Positions 9,228 through 16,508 of a stretch of DNA of 64,000 nt are shown piece by piece (the stretch's first letter is position 1; every line of letters begins with the position of its first letter). The stretch comes from Alphaproteobacteria bacterium UBA1301 (GTDB lineage Bacteria; Pseudomonadota; Alphaproteobacteria; Micropepsales; Micropepsaceae), in contig DBUB01000010.1 of assembly GCA_002307725.1 (NCBI GenBank), positions 958,410 through 1,022,409 of the forward strand, written 5' to 3'. Position numbers and translations under genes: made by a program. The notes beneath the pieces are model-generated. The model ran no database searches, was not told where the DNA came from, and saw nothing but the letters and a program-made list of their open reading frames with translations.

Positions 9228-10031
9228 CTACTCCGACCCCGCTTCTATATATTTTTTACCTGAAGCGCGGAGCACCAGCCCAAGCGGGGTTAGCTGAAAC
9301 GACCCAATTCGTAGCAATGCTGGAATATTAGCCATCATTATTACACATATTAAACCAATCGGAACGATCACTTGCAGGTTATAATTAAATGCGCTTGGTG
9401 CGAGCTCCTTCGCCACGATCAATAGTCCATAAAATGAAACTACAAATAGCGCAGCCGAAAATATATTGATCACCGTGTTTCGTCGCTTAAGATTTATCGG
9501 TGAGAATCTAGAAACAAGATCCAGATTTTCTAGCTTTTCATAGCGATGATTTAGACCTTCTTCCGGTCTATGCAAGCCTTTCGGCATAATCAAAAGCAAT
9601 CGCGCATCAGCAGCGGTAAGCTGCTTTAGCACTGATATCATCTCCGCCGTGTCATCCTCCTTTCGCAAGATACGGCCCAATAACCCTTGCCAAAGAGCCG
9701 CCAGTTCTGGTTGCCGGTGTGGATCTACCTTTTCTGCACCAGTAGTCCAATCAAACTGCAATTGTTCGTCTTCTTCGGTTTGGTCGTCAGCCGGTTTCGA
9801 GAACTGCTCCGCCTCAAGGACCCGTTCAATCATTTCGTATGTGTTTTGCCTCCGCCGTTCTCGTTTCCTTGCAAGCCGTTCTTCTGCAAGTTCACCCCAA
9901 TAATCCCCGTACGCCTTTGCCAAAGGCCCAAGCAGGGCTGCAACTGGCTTTGAATTCGCTGCGTTAACGAGCGCGCCCGCGACTCCAGGCATACCCGACG
10001 TCTCCGCATTCTCGTCCTCAACATCGCCCAT
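9228..10031 (-). CDS. unknown membrane protein, DUF4393/DUF2806-like
   Basis: A 267-residue protein. The segment around residues 120-160 (LAALWQGLLGRIL, then EMISVLKQLTAADARLL) resembles DUF4393/DUF2806-type proteins, some of which are called Abi-alpha because of links to abortive infection. Two hydrophobic helices lie near residues 195-245. The N-terminal third is highly charged (LARKRERRRQ) and probably coiled. The ATG at MGDVED follows GGGTGGGGG, a better start than the upstream ones. Base composition is clearly AT-richer than neighbours, suggesting transfer. It sits 12 bp from the sdhA stop, in convergent orientation. Confidence 0.6.
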   Translation of the reverse strand: MGDVEDENAETSGMPGVAGALVNAANSKPVAALLGPLAKAYGDYWGELAEERLARKRERRRQNTYEMIERVLEAEQFSKPADDQTEEDEQLQFDWTTGAEKVDPHRQPELAALWQGLLGRILRKEDDTAEMISVLKQLTAADARLLLIMPKGLHRPEEGLNHRYEKLENLDLVSRFSPINLKRRNTVINIFSAALFVVSFYGLLIVAKELAPSAFNYNLQVIVPIGLICVIMMANIPALLRIGSFQLTPLGLVLRASGKKYIEAGSE

Positions 10032-10172
10032 TATCCCCCACCCTTTCCGCCTGTGCCTCATGCGGCCAAAGTCATGTTTAGAACTAAATCTCCAAGCGCC
10101 AGTATAGATAGCAGAAACGCACAATTCTAGCCGCACTTGACCAATTGTCTTCTATGGGATACAGTCCTAGTC

Positions 10173-10472
10173 ATGATCGAAATTCGCCAGACCGCCGTTT
10201 TCGCGAAATGGCTTGCCGGTCTGCGGGATCGAGAGGCCCGCGCGCGCATCGCGGTGCGGATTGATCGGCTGGCGCTTGGCAATCCCGGCGACGTGAAGTC
10301 GGTCGGCGGCGACGTCAGTGAAATGCGCATCACTTACGGACCGGGCTACCGGGTCTATTTTACTCGCAGGGGTGATGTGCTGGTGCTGCTGCTCTGTGGC
10401 GGCGACAAGTCAAGCCAAGCGCGAGATATCGCGGCAGCAAAGGCGTTGGCAGCGGAATGGGAGTTGGAGTAA
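10173..10472 (+). CDS. type II toxin, RelE/ParE superfamily (HigB-like addiction killer)
   Basis: A 99-residue protein of the killer family paired with TIGR02684-type antidotes. It has IRQTAVFAKWLAGLRD at the N-terminus, a conserved MRITYGPGYRVYF strand pair near residues 53-65, and LLLCGGDKSSQARDI near 73-87; the Lys and following helix are typical of these ribosome-dependent RNases. The ATG giving MIEIRQ is the family start although a TTG lies upstream in frame. Toxin precedes antitoxin and their codons overlap (TAATG), as usual for this class. It probably cleaves mRNA when free of its antidote. Confidence 0.88.
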   Translation: MIEIRQTAVFAKWLAGLRDREARARIAVRIDRLALGNPGDVKSVGGDVSEMRITYGPGYRVYFTRRGDVLVLLLCGGDKSSQARDIAAAKALAAEWELE

Positions 10473-10753
10473 TGGCGTTGAAGACCACCCGCTACGACAC
10501 GGCGGTCCTTCTTAAGACCAAGAAGGACGTCACGGCTTATCTCAATGCCGTGTTCGAGGAGGACGACCCGGCGTTGATCGCCCATGCCCTGGGCGTGGTG
10601 GCGCGGTCCGAAGGCATGGCTGAGATCGCCAAACACGCCGGCCTCACCCGCCCCAGCCTGTACAAAGCGCTGTCAGAAAATGGCCGTCCGGAATTTGCCA
10701 CCGTGCTGAAAGTGATCCGCGCCCTCGGCCTCAAATTGAAGATCGCTGCCTGA
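10472..10753 (+). CDS. type II antitoxin, HTH (TIGR02684-like antidote)
   Basis: A 93-residue DNA-binding antidote. The N-terminal part (TAVLLKTKKDVTAYLNAVFEE) matches the family lead-in; a Cro/C1-type helix-turn-helix spans about residues 46-75 (MAEIAKHAGLTRPSLYKALS), and the tail ATVLKVIRALGLKLKI is diagnostic. It neutralises the toxin encoded immediately upstream and probably represses the pair. Its start codon overlaps the toxin stop. Two decayed copies of its 3' end occur 1.5 and 2.9 kb downstream. Confidence 0.9.
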   Translation: MALKTTRYDTAVLLKTKKDVTAYLNAVFEEDDPALIAHALGVVARSEGMAEIAKHAGLTRPSLYKALSENGRPEFATVLKVIRALGLKLKIAA

Positions 10754-10763
10754 ATAGAAAATG

Positions 10764-10955
10764 CTGTCATCCCCGGCCGACCAGCCGTCGCGCGAAGCGC
10801 TATGGCTGGGAGGGGAAGGGGACCCAGGTGTCTACGGCAACCCGATTTCGAAGAACGGGCAAAACGTCGGCGCTAAATCTCCAAGCACCTTTCAAACTTC
10901 ACCACCTGGGTCCCCTTCCCCTTTGCCGCTGCGCGGCTTCGGCCGGGGATGACAG
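10764..10955. repeat. dispersed palindromic element, copy 1
   Basis: A 192-bp stretch bounded by perfect 15-bp inverted repeats (CTGTCATCCCCGGCC and its complement). Inside them is a second inverted pair built on GGGGAAGGGGACCCAGGT (left arm near 10812-10829, right arm near 10903-10921). The centre has no coding potential. A second copy lies between glyQ and glyS (43228-43402). No transposase is associated, so it resembles a MITE or long REP-type element. Confidence 0.85.
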
Positions 10956-10981
10956 ATGAGGGGCAGATCCACCGCCTCCCC

Positions 10982-11470
10982 TCACCCCGCCTGGTCCGGC
11001 GCGGCAATCTCGCGGTAATTGATGCGGGCTTCGGCGAGCAGCGCGCGCGCCAGTTTCAAGTCGTCCGACCATTTCGTCGGCACGGCCTTTTCCGGTCGCG
11101 AAACGATCTCCACGACCCCCGCCTGGATGATTTCCACACAGCAGCGCGTGCACGGCGGCCCGCCCCACTCGGCGCCCGATTTATCCGTCGCCGCGAGATA
11201 GAGCGTCGAGCCCTTCAAGCGCACGCCGTTGCGGGCGGAATTCAGGATGGCATTCATCTCGCCGTGCACCACCAGCTTCAGCTTGATGTCGCGGTCGTTA
11301 AGGCGTGTCTCGGTGTCGGCGATGCCGCGCGGCAGACCGTTGAACCCGGTCGACAAGACTTCCCGCTCAGAACCGACGATGACCGCGCCCACTTTGGTGG
11401 ACGGGTCCTTCGACATCCGTGCCACCTGCACCGCCAGCGCCAAAAAATGCTGATCCCATCGCTCGCTCAT
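10982..11470 (-). CDS. deoxycytidylate (dCMP) deaminase family protein
   Basis: A 162-residue zinc deaminase converting dCMP to dUMP for thymidylate synthesis. The zinc ligands and catalytic Glu are HGEMNAIL (about residues 69-76, H and E) and PPCTRCC (about 105-111, both Cys). STKVGAVIV near residue 25 and TGFNGLPRGI near 41 are the substrate-side signatures of the dCMP deaminase/ComEB branch. The ATG giving MSERWDQ is the family start; the frame continues upstream without homology. The gene stands alone between the palindromic element and a 299-bp gap. Confidence 0.92.
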   Translation of the reverse strand: MSERWDQHFLALAVQVARMSKDPSTKVGAVIVGSEREVLSTGFNGLPRGIADTETRLNDRDIKLKLVVHGEMNAILNSARNGVRLKGSTLYLAATDKSGAEWGGPPCTRCCVEIIQAGVVEIVSRPEKAVPTKWSDDLKLARALLAEARINYREIAAPDQAG

Positions 11471-11769
11471 GTCGGCCCCGCCCGTGGATGCCCCAGCAAT
11501 ATACAGTTCCGTTGCAGATTCGCCTATTCCTGCGCCGCAACAGGATTTGCCCGATTCGCGGGTTCGTCTGCGCAGCCCCGCCGCACCTCCAATTCGGCTG
11601 TATTGCATCCCGTTTCCAGTTTGGCGGGAATGCGGCGCAGGGCCGGTTTTACTGGTCGAAATGTCGCTGTTCCGCAGGCGGACGGTTGCCGCGCGAGGGG
11701 TTGAATTCGGCCCATCTGGCCCCATCTCCATAAATGTAACCACACACAAACCAGCCCGGAGGACCCATC
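11471..11769. other. intergenic region, divergent promoters expected
   Basis: This 299-bp gap lies between the divergent dCMP deaminase and DUF4019-like genes. I see no convincing gene, hairpin terminator or repeat in it. It must carry promoters for both flanking genes, but I cannot pick out clear -35/-10 pairs. Confidence 0.5.
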
Positions 11770-12174
11770 GTGAAGCGATTTTTCAGCACCCTGCTCGCCT
11801 TCCTCAAGCCGGTTTCGGCCGCCTCGGCCGGTCCCGATCCGAAGATCGCATCGATCAATGCCGCCAAGGAGTGGCTGGTGCTGATGGACCGCGGTGCGTA
11901 TCGCGACGGCTGGAACGAAGCGGCGCCGTCGCTCAAGGCGGTTCAGCCGTGCGATGCGTGGGCGGACACGATCGCGAAGCGGCACGGCAAAGCCGGCGCG
12001 GTGATCATGCGCGAGGTGACCGCCTACCGGTTCAAACCCGCACGGACGGAAGACGGCTTGCACACTGCGGTCATCCACTTCCGGGCGCAATACGAGAAGG
12101 GTCTCTTGAAAGAGAGTGTGATCCTCGAACTTGCCGATGGCACCTGGCGGACGGCCGACTATTCGCTCGGATAG
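11770..12174 (+). CDS. DUF4019-like protein, copy 1
   Basis: A 134-residue protein resembling the DUF4019 family: an N-terminal hydrophobic helix (residues about 4-20), then AAKEWLVLMDRGAYRDGWNEA, and a C-terminal strand pair ending in ELADGTWRTADYSLG. The helix may be an uncleaved anchor or signal sequence, so export is likely but not certain. GGAGGA sits nine bases before the ATG. A second, divergent member of the same family lies at 14588. Members are small and of unknown function. Confidence 0.65.
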   Translation: MKRFFSTLLAFLKPVSAASAGPDPKIASINAAKEWLVLMDRGAYRDGWNEAAPSLKAVQPCDAWADTIAKRHGKAGAVIMREVTAYRFKPARTEDGLHTAVIHFRAQYEKGLLKESVILELADGTWRTADYSLG

Positions 12175-12182
12175 TTGCCTGC

Positions 12183-12251
12183 GGGGCGCGTTCCGCAGGC
12201 ATGGCCGAGATCACCAAACAAGCCGGCCTCAAACTGAAGATCGCCGCCTGA
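12183..12251 (+). pseudogene. decayed antitoxin 3' end, copy A (internal deletion)
   Basis: The frame reads ARSAGMAEITKQAGL joined directly to KLKIAA and a stop. It matches residues about 42-56 and the last six residues of the antitoxin at 10472, with everything between removed. In the intact gene both deletion edges carry GGCCTCA, and one GGCCTCA remains here, so recombination between short direct repeats explains the loss. No start or toxin gene accompanies it. It begins a few bases after the DUF4019-like stop. Confidence 0.8.
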
Positions 12252-12340
12252 CGCAAGCGCGCGAAGCGAGGGCGCAGACGCACCCTCGCTCCCTTAAACA
12301 CACGCCCATCCGTTCGCACCGCCCGCTGCGCAGCTCCGCG

Positions 12341-13414
12341 TCAAGCCAGAACGGCAAACCGTTCGGCAAGCTCCGCCCGCCAAGCGGTCGTGAACTCCTT
12401 GGCAATCCGTGTTTCCGCCGCCATCTGGTCGAAGCCATGGATCGCACCCGGCACAACCAGCAGCTTGGTCGGCACACCGGCATGGACCAGCCGCTGCGCA
12501 TAGCTCATGTCCTCTTCGCCGAAGAGGTCCAAAGACCCCACGCCGATGAAGGTGGGCGGCAGCCCCGACAAATCCTCGACGCGCGCCGGAACCGCGCCTT
12601 TGGGCACGGAAGACGAACCCGCCGGAACGCCCAACAGCGCGGTCCAACCAAATTTGTTGTCACCGGCCTTCCAGTTATAGGTGCCGATGAACGGCGGCGG
12701 CATGCGCGTGCTGCCCGTCCGGTCGTCAAGCATGGGATAGATCAGCACTTGATAGCAGAGCGGGATTTCGCCGCGATCACGGGCCGCGATCGCCAACACC
12801 GCGGCTTGTCCGCCGCCCGCGCTACCGCCGACGACCGCAATCCGCTTCTTATCCACGCCGAGCGCCTCCGCATTGCTGTAGAGCCATTGCAGCGCCGCGT
12901 AATTGTCATCCAGCGAGCCGGGAAACTTGGTCTCTGGCGCCAGGCGATAATCCACCGAGACGACAAGGCAATCGAGTTCCGCGGCCAAGGTCTGCGCCGA
13001 AACGATCTCGCCCATGGCGCTGCCGAGGATGTAGCCGCCGCCATGAATAAACACCACCGCAGGCCGCGGCTTGCCATCGGTCTTGGCGCCGATCACAAAC
13101 ACCTTCACCTCGGGCGATCCGGCACGGCCCGGGATCAGCTTCTCCTCGATCGCCGGTGTGGGCAAAGGTTTGGGCACAAAATTCTTCGAAAAGGTGCGGG
13201 CGGTCGCGAGGCTCTCCGCCGTGAACGGGGGCCGGTTCGGCATACGTTCGGTAAAGATTTTGACCATCTCCCGAAGTTCGGGATGGACCAACGTCGCCGG
13301 GTCGAGCGCCGGGGATGCCACCTTTCGCCCAGCGGCAGCCGCCACAGGGCCGAACACCGATGCTGCCGCCAATGCGGTTGCACCTAAACCAATTCCGCGC
13401 CTTGTAATCAGCAC
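12341..13414 (-). CDS. alpha/beta hydrolase, hormone-sensitive lipase-like esterase with Tat signal
   Basis: A 357-residue esterase of the HSL-like family. The oxyanion motif HGGGY lies near residue 129, the nucleophile elbow GGSAGG near 203-208, and the acid and base in GEEDMS and GAIHGF in the C-terminal third. The N-terminus ITRRGIGLG followed by a hydrophobic run ending in AAAAG looks like a twin-arginine export signal. The start is GTG with GGAGG five bases upstream; the open frame above it is unrelated. It likely hydrolyses short-chain esters in the periplasm. It is flanked by two antitoxin remnants. Confidence 0.85.
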   Translation of the reverse strand: MLITRRGIGLGATALAAASVFGPVAAAAGRKVASPALDPATLVHPELREMVKIFTERMPNRPPFTAESLATARTFSKNFVPKPLPTPAIEEKLIPGRAGSPEVKVFVIGAKTDGKPRPAVVFIHGGGYILGSAMGEIVSAQTLAAELDCLVVSVDYRLAPETKFPGSLDDNYAALQWLYSNAEALGVDKKRIAVVGGSAGGGQAAVLAIAARDRGEIPLCYQVLIYPMLDDRTGSTRMPPPFIGTYNWKAGDNKFGWTALLGVPAGSSSVPKGAVPARVEDLSGLPPTFIGVGSLDLFGEEDMSYAQRLVHAGVPTKLLVVPGAIHGFDQMAAETRIAKEFTTAWRAELAERFAVLA

Positions 13415-13615
13415 TATCGCCTCCGTTTGAATAGACAGGAAACATCGACTTGCGGGTCCGTGCGGACCACAAGTTGTTGCGCTGAGCCGCTTTCTCTGCC
13501 AACAGCCCTCCAGCAGCCTACATCCGGGTAACGCCGGATTGCAATCGATTGCGTCACGTCGCCAAAGCGACATTTTGGAGGTCTAGGAAGCAATCTTGCA
13601 GCCCTGCCCGGGGCA

Positions 13616-13700
13616 TCAGCCGGAAAACCGGCGGCTGGAATTTGCCACGGCGCTGAAAATGATCCGCGCACTCGGCCTCAAACGAAAGACCGCCGTCTGA
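13616..13700 (+). pseudogene. decayed antitoxin 3' end, copy B
   Basis: The frame reads ENRRLEFATALKMIRALGLKRKTAV and then a stop. It aligns without gaps to the last 25 residues of the intact antitoxin at 10472 (SENGRPEFATVLKVIRALGL then KLKIAA, residue for residue after the first). DNA similarity begins near TCA at 13616 and is lost upstream. No toxin or start codon survives. It independently decayed from copy A, because here the stretch deleted in copy A is present. Confidence 0.8.
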
Positions 13701-13790
13701 GGACCATTCGGCTCCATTGCCGTTGGTATGGGGCGCGTGGCTTACAAAGCCTGTTGACTATCCCGGCGTCAACAAATGCATGAGCATATC

Positions 13791-14327
13791 ATGCGCATCG
13801 ACAAAATTGCCGTTGGCAAGAACCCGCCCTTCGACGTCAACGTGCTGGTGGAAGTTCCCATCGGCGGCGAGCCGATCAAATATGAGATCGACAAAGAGGC
13901 GGGCGTTCTCGTCGTCGATCGCTTTCTGTATACGTCGATGCGCTATCCCGGCAATTATGGCTTCATCCCGCACACGCTGTCGGGCGACGGCGATCCGGTT
14001 GACGTGCTGGTCTGCAATACGCGGGCGCTGGTGCCGGGCGCGGTCGTGAACGTGCGGCCGGTCGGCGTTCTCTTGATGGAAGATGACGGCGGCCAGGACG
14101 AGAAGATCATCGCCGTGCCCTCGCCGCACCTGACGCTGCGCTACGAGAAAGTCCACGACCACACCGACCTGCCCGAGATCACCCGCCACCAGGTGGAGCA
14201 CTTCTTCGAGCACTACAAGGATCTCGAGCCCGGCAAATGGTCCAAGATCCTCGGCTGGGGCGACGCCGAAGCGGCAAGACGCTATATCATCGAGGGACTG
14301 GATCGTTACGCCCGCAGCAAGGCCTGA
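13791..14327 (+). CDS. ppa: inorganic pyrophosphatase
   Basis: A soluble family I pyrophosphatase of 178 residues, hydrolysing PPi to two phosphates and pulling biosynthetic reactions forward. It shows the signature DGDPVDVLV near residue 65, the Lys-Glu metal-site region at the N-terminus (VPIGGEPIKYEIDKE), RYPGNYGFIPHTL near 45-60, and the conserved C-terminal helix HFFEHYKDLEPGKW. MRIDKIAVG matches family N-termini, so I start there; an ATG five codons earlier (13776) is possible. Cytoplasmic, probably hexameric as in the family. Confidence 0.95.
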   Translation: MRIDKIAVGKNPPFDVNVLVEVPIGGEPIKYEIDKEAGVLVVDRFLYTSMRYPGNYGFIPHTLSGDGDPVDVLVCNTRALVPGAVVNVRPVGVLLMEDDGGQDEKIIAVPSPHLTLRYEKVHDHTDLPEITRHQVEHFFEHYKDLEPGKWSKILGWGDAEAARRYIIEGLDRYARSKA

Positions 14328-14587
14328 GCGCAACCTTGAACGCATTGGCGTTGTGCCAGACCGGTCGGAGGCCCCTCCTCCGAAGACATCGAAAACGAAT
14401 GTACCTAATGTACCTGTGGATCGATAAAAAGAGAAAATCATTTTATCCCAAAGTGATAGCCTATTTTTAGAACCCTTCGAATTCGATTCTGGCAGTTTTG
14501 CTTCACCATGATCCTGCTTGGGCCCAAGCCCATCACCGGTTCGTCACACAGACGCGGCAGATTCCGGATTCCAAACAGGAGGCGGAG

Positions 14588-14998
14588 ATGAAGGGCGTTT
14601 TGTCCTCACTGACGGCTTTTACGGTCGGGGCGATGCTGGCGGTTTCGGCCCAGGCAGCCACCGAGGAGCCAACGTCGAGCGCATGGCAATGGCTTGAGCT
14701 GTTGGACAAGGGCAAATACGCCAACAGCTATGCCGAAGGTTCGGCCATTTTCCGCGCCCGCATCAGCGAACGCTCATGGGAGAGCAAGGTACAGATTTTC
14801 CGCGATGCGGTCGGCACCGTTGTCTGGCGCGATGTTGAAGAGGTGTCGTCCGTCGCCGACCCGCCGCTGCTGCCGAAGGGCCAGTACGCCGTGGTCCATT
14901 ACAAGTCCCGCTTCTCCGATAAGAAGGTGTACCAGGAGGCCGTGACCCTGGTTCTGGAAAACGGCCTTTGGCGCGTGGCGACCTACGATATCAAGTAG
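14588..14998 (+). CDS. DUF4019-like secreted protein, copy 2
   Basis: A 136-residue protein with a clear signal peptide (MKGVLSSLTAFTVGAMLAVS, cleavage after AQA near residue 24). The mature part follows the pattern of the protein at 11770: AWQWLELLDKGKYANSYAEG near the start, a central WRDVEEV, and a final LENGLWRVATYDIK. A strong AGGAGGCGGAG precedes the ATG. The stretch upstream (14328-14587) is AT-rich and holds no other gene I can support. Probably periplasmic; role unknown. Confidence 0.75.
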   Translation: MKGVLSSLTAFTVGAMLAVSAQAATEEPTSSAWQWLELLDKGKYANSYAEGSAIFRARISERSWESKVQIFRDAVGTVVWRDVEEVSSVADPPLLPKGQYAVVHYKSRFSDKKVYQEAVTLVLENGLWRVATYDIK

Positions 14999-15150
14999 CG
15001 AACGGCATCAAATCGGTCGATCCCTCGCCCGATCAGCCAACCTTAAAGCTTTTTTCACGTCCCGAATTTTGCCCAATTCTGTTCAGCCGCGGTTCAGTCT
15101 CGGAGTACGATGCTGGTCGTCAACATCGCCTCAGAGGAGTGCTTCGCTTG

Positions 15151-15804
15151 GTGAAAAGACTGATGATGGCTGGAGTCGCTTTGACCCTTCTGGCCGCCAC
15201 GCCGGCCTTGGCGCAGTCCAATTGGGGGCCGCCTCAGGGCGCCGATCCGGACGGCTATTACAGCCGCGCCGATCACGACGGCTATTACGACCGCAAAGGG
15301 CGGTATCACCGCTTCGACGAAAACCAGAGCTACAATAACGACAACGGCAACGGCAACTACGGCCCGCCACCGCCGTCGGATGGTTATCGCGAAGGCTATT
15401 ACGAGGACAGTTGCCGTGAGGGCAATAATGTTGCCGGCACACTGTTCGGTGCGCTTGCCGGCGGGTTGATTGGCGGCGCGGCGAGCCATGGCAACGGCGG
15501 CGCGGTGGTCGGCGGCGCCATCCTCGGCGGTCTGCTCGGCAATACCGTCAGTCGCGATATTCCGTGCGAAGACCATCCCTATGCCTTCCGGGCCTATGCC
15601 AGCGGTCTCAATGGCGATCTCGGCCACCGCTACGAGTGGCGTCATGGCGACAACTGGGGCTACTTCACGCCCGAACGCGAGTTCACCCGCGGTCGCAAGG
15701 TGTGCCGTTCCTGGTCGGAAACTACCTATAGCAGCGGCAACACGCGCAGCCGTTCCGGTACCGCTTGCCGCTTTGACGACGGCAACTGGCATTTCGACGA
15801 TTAA
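15151..15804 (+). CDS. exported glycine-zipper protein (17 kDa antigen-like)
   Basis: About 217 residues. A signal peptide (MMAGVALTLLAATPALAQS) is followed by a Tyr/Asp/Gly-rich linker (DGYYSRADHDGYYDRKGRY). Next comes a glycine-zipper helix pair near residues 95-135 (TLFGALAGGLIGGAASHG, VVGGAILGGLLGN), typical of the Rick_17kDa_Anti/2TM glycine zipper domain. A Cys-containing C-terminal domain ends DDGNWHFDD. AGAGGAG lies 11 bases before the GTG used here; an adjacent TTG three bases upstream is equally possible. No lipobox, so likely periplasmic or outer-membrane associated. A strong terminator follows. Confidence 0.75.
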   Translation: MKRLMMAGVALTLLAATPALAQSNWGPPQGADPDGYYSRADHDGYYDRKGRYHRFDENQSYNNDNGNGNYGPPPPSDGYREGYYEDSCREGNNVAGTLFGALAGGLIGGAASHGNGGAVVGGAILGGLLGNTVSRDIPCEDHPYAFRAYASGLNGDLGHRYEWRHGDNWGYFTPEREFTRGRKVCRSWSETTYSSGNTRSRSGTACRFDDGNWHFDD

Positions 15805-15840
15805 CGTCCAATCGCCGGTTTTACCGGCGAGCGGCATTTC

Positions 15841-15870
15841 AAAGGCCCGGAATTCCGGGCCTTTTCTTTT
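15841..15870 (+). terminator. intrinsic terminator after glycine-zipper gene
   Basis: A perfect palindrome, AAAGGCCCGGAA/TTCCGGGCCTTT, is followed by TTCTTTT. It lies 36 bp after the glycine-zipper stop and should end that transcript. The symmetrical stem could also act weakly on the other strand, but no minus-strand gene ends there. Confidence 0.85.
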
Positions 15871-15945
15871 GGCCTTTGCAACAGTGAAAGGCATAAGTAA
15901 CTAATCAAATCTAAATTATGGGCTGCAGTTTGGAATCCGGCACAT

Positions 15946-16506
15946 ATGGCATCGACGTGGACGATCAAGGCCAATGACCGCTGCTTCGGGCCCTACACGC
16001 TCGAACAGATGCGGGTCTTTGTGACCGAAGGACGCCTCGCACCGCATTCCGTGGTCGCGCCCGGCGCCAGTGATCAATTCCGGCCGGCCGCCGAATTCGA
16101 CGACCTCGCCATTCTCTTCCGGCCTGCCGCGCCGCAGCCTCGTCCTGTGTTCTTCACTGCGGAGGGCGATATCGGCGCGACGTATGCGGTGCGCGAACAA
16201 GAAAAGACACTACAATCGCGCTTCATCATCATTGCAGAAATGAAGTCGCGTTCAATCACTGGCCTTGAACAGGAGATCATGCGCTGCGGTCAGGCGGTTC
16301 AATTGATGCCGCAAGCCTGGCTGCTCAACTGCGAGATGACCATCAACGCATTGCGCAACACGCTGATCCAGCGGTTAGGTCGCATCGACATGCTGTTCAT
16401 CGTCGATGCCACGCACAACAAGGCGGCGTGGTTCAATTACGGCCCGGAGAATGACGCCCGCATCCGGCGCATCTGGCAGGAAGCCCAGCGTCAAGCGGCG
16501 GAATAA
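15946..16506 (+). CDS. GYF_2 (DUF4339)-like domain protein
   Basis: A 186-residue cytoplasmic-looking protein. Residues 4-60 (WTIKANDRCFGPYTLEQMRVF, then GRLAPHSVVAPGA) match the GYF_2 pattern, a small domain often in membrane or signalling proteins. The remainder (residues 80-186) has alternating helices and strands with IDMLFIVDATHNKAAWF near 150 and no domain I recognise. No transmembrane segment. It converges on the CHASE3 gene with a 2-bp gap. Confidence 0.65.
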   Translation: MASTWTIKANDRCFGPYTLEQMRVFVTEGRLAPHSVVAPGASDQFRPAAEFDDLAILFRPAAPQPRPVFFTAEGDIGATYAVREQEKTLQSRFIIIAEMKSRSITGLEQEIMRCGQAVQLMPQAWLLNCEMTINALRNTLIQRLGRIDMLFIVDATHNKAAWFNYGPENDARIRRIWQEAQRQAAE

Positions 16507-16508
16507 CG

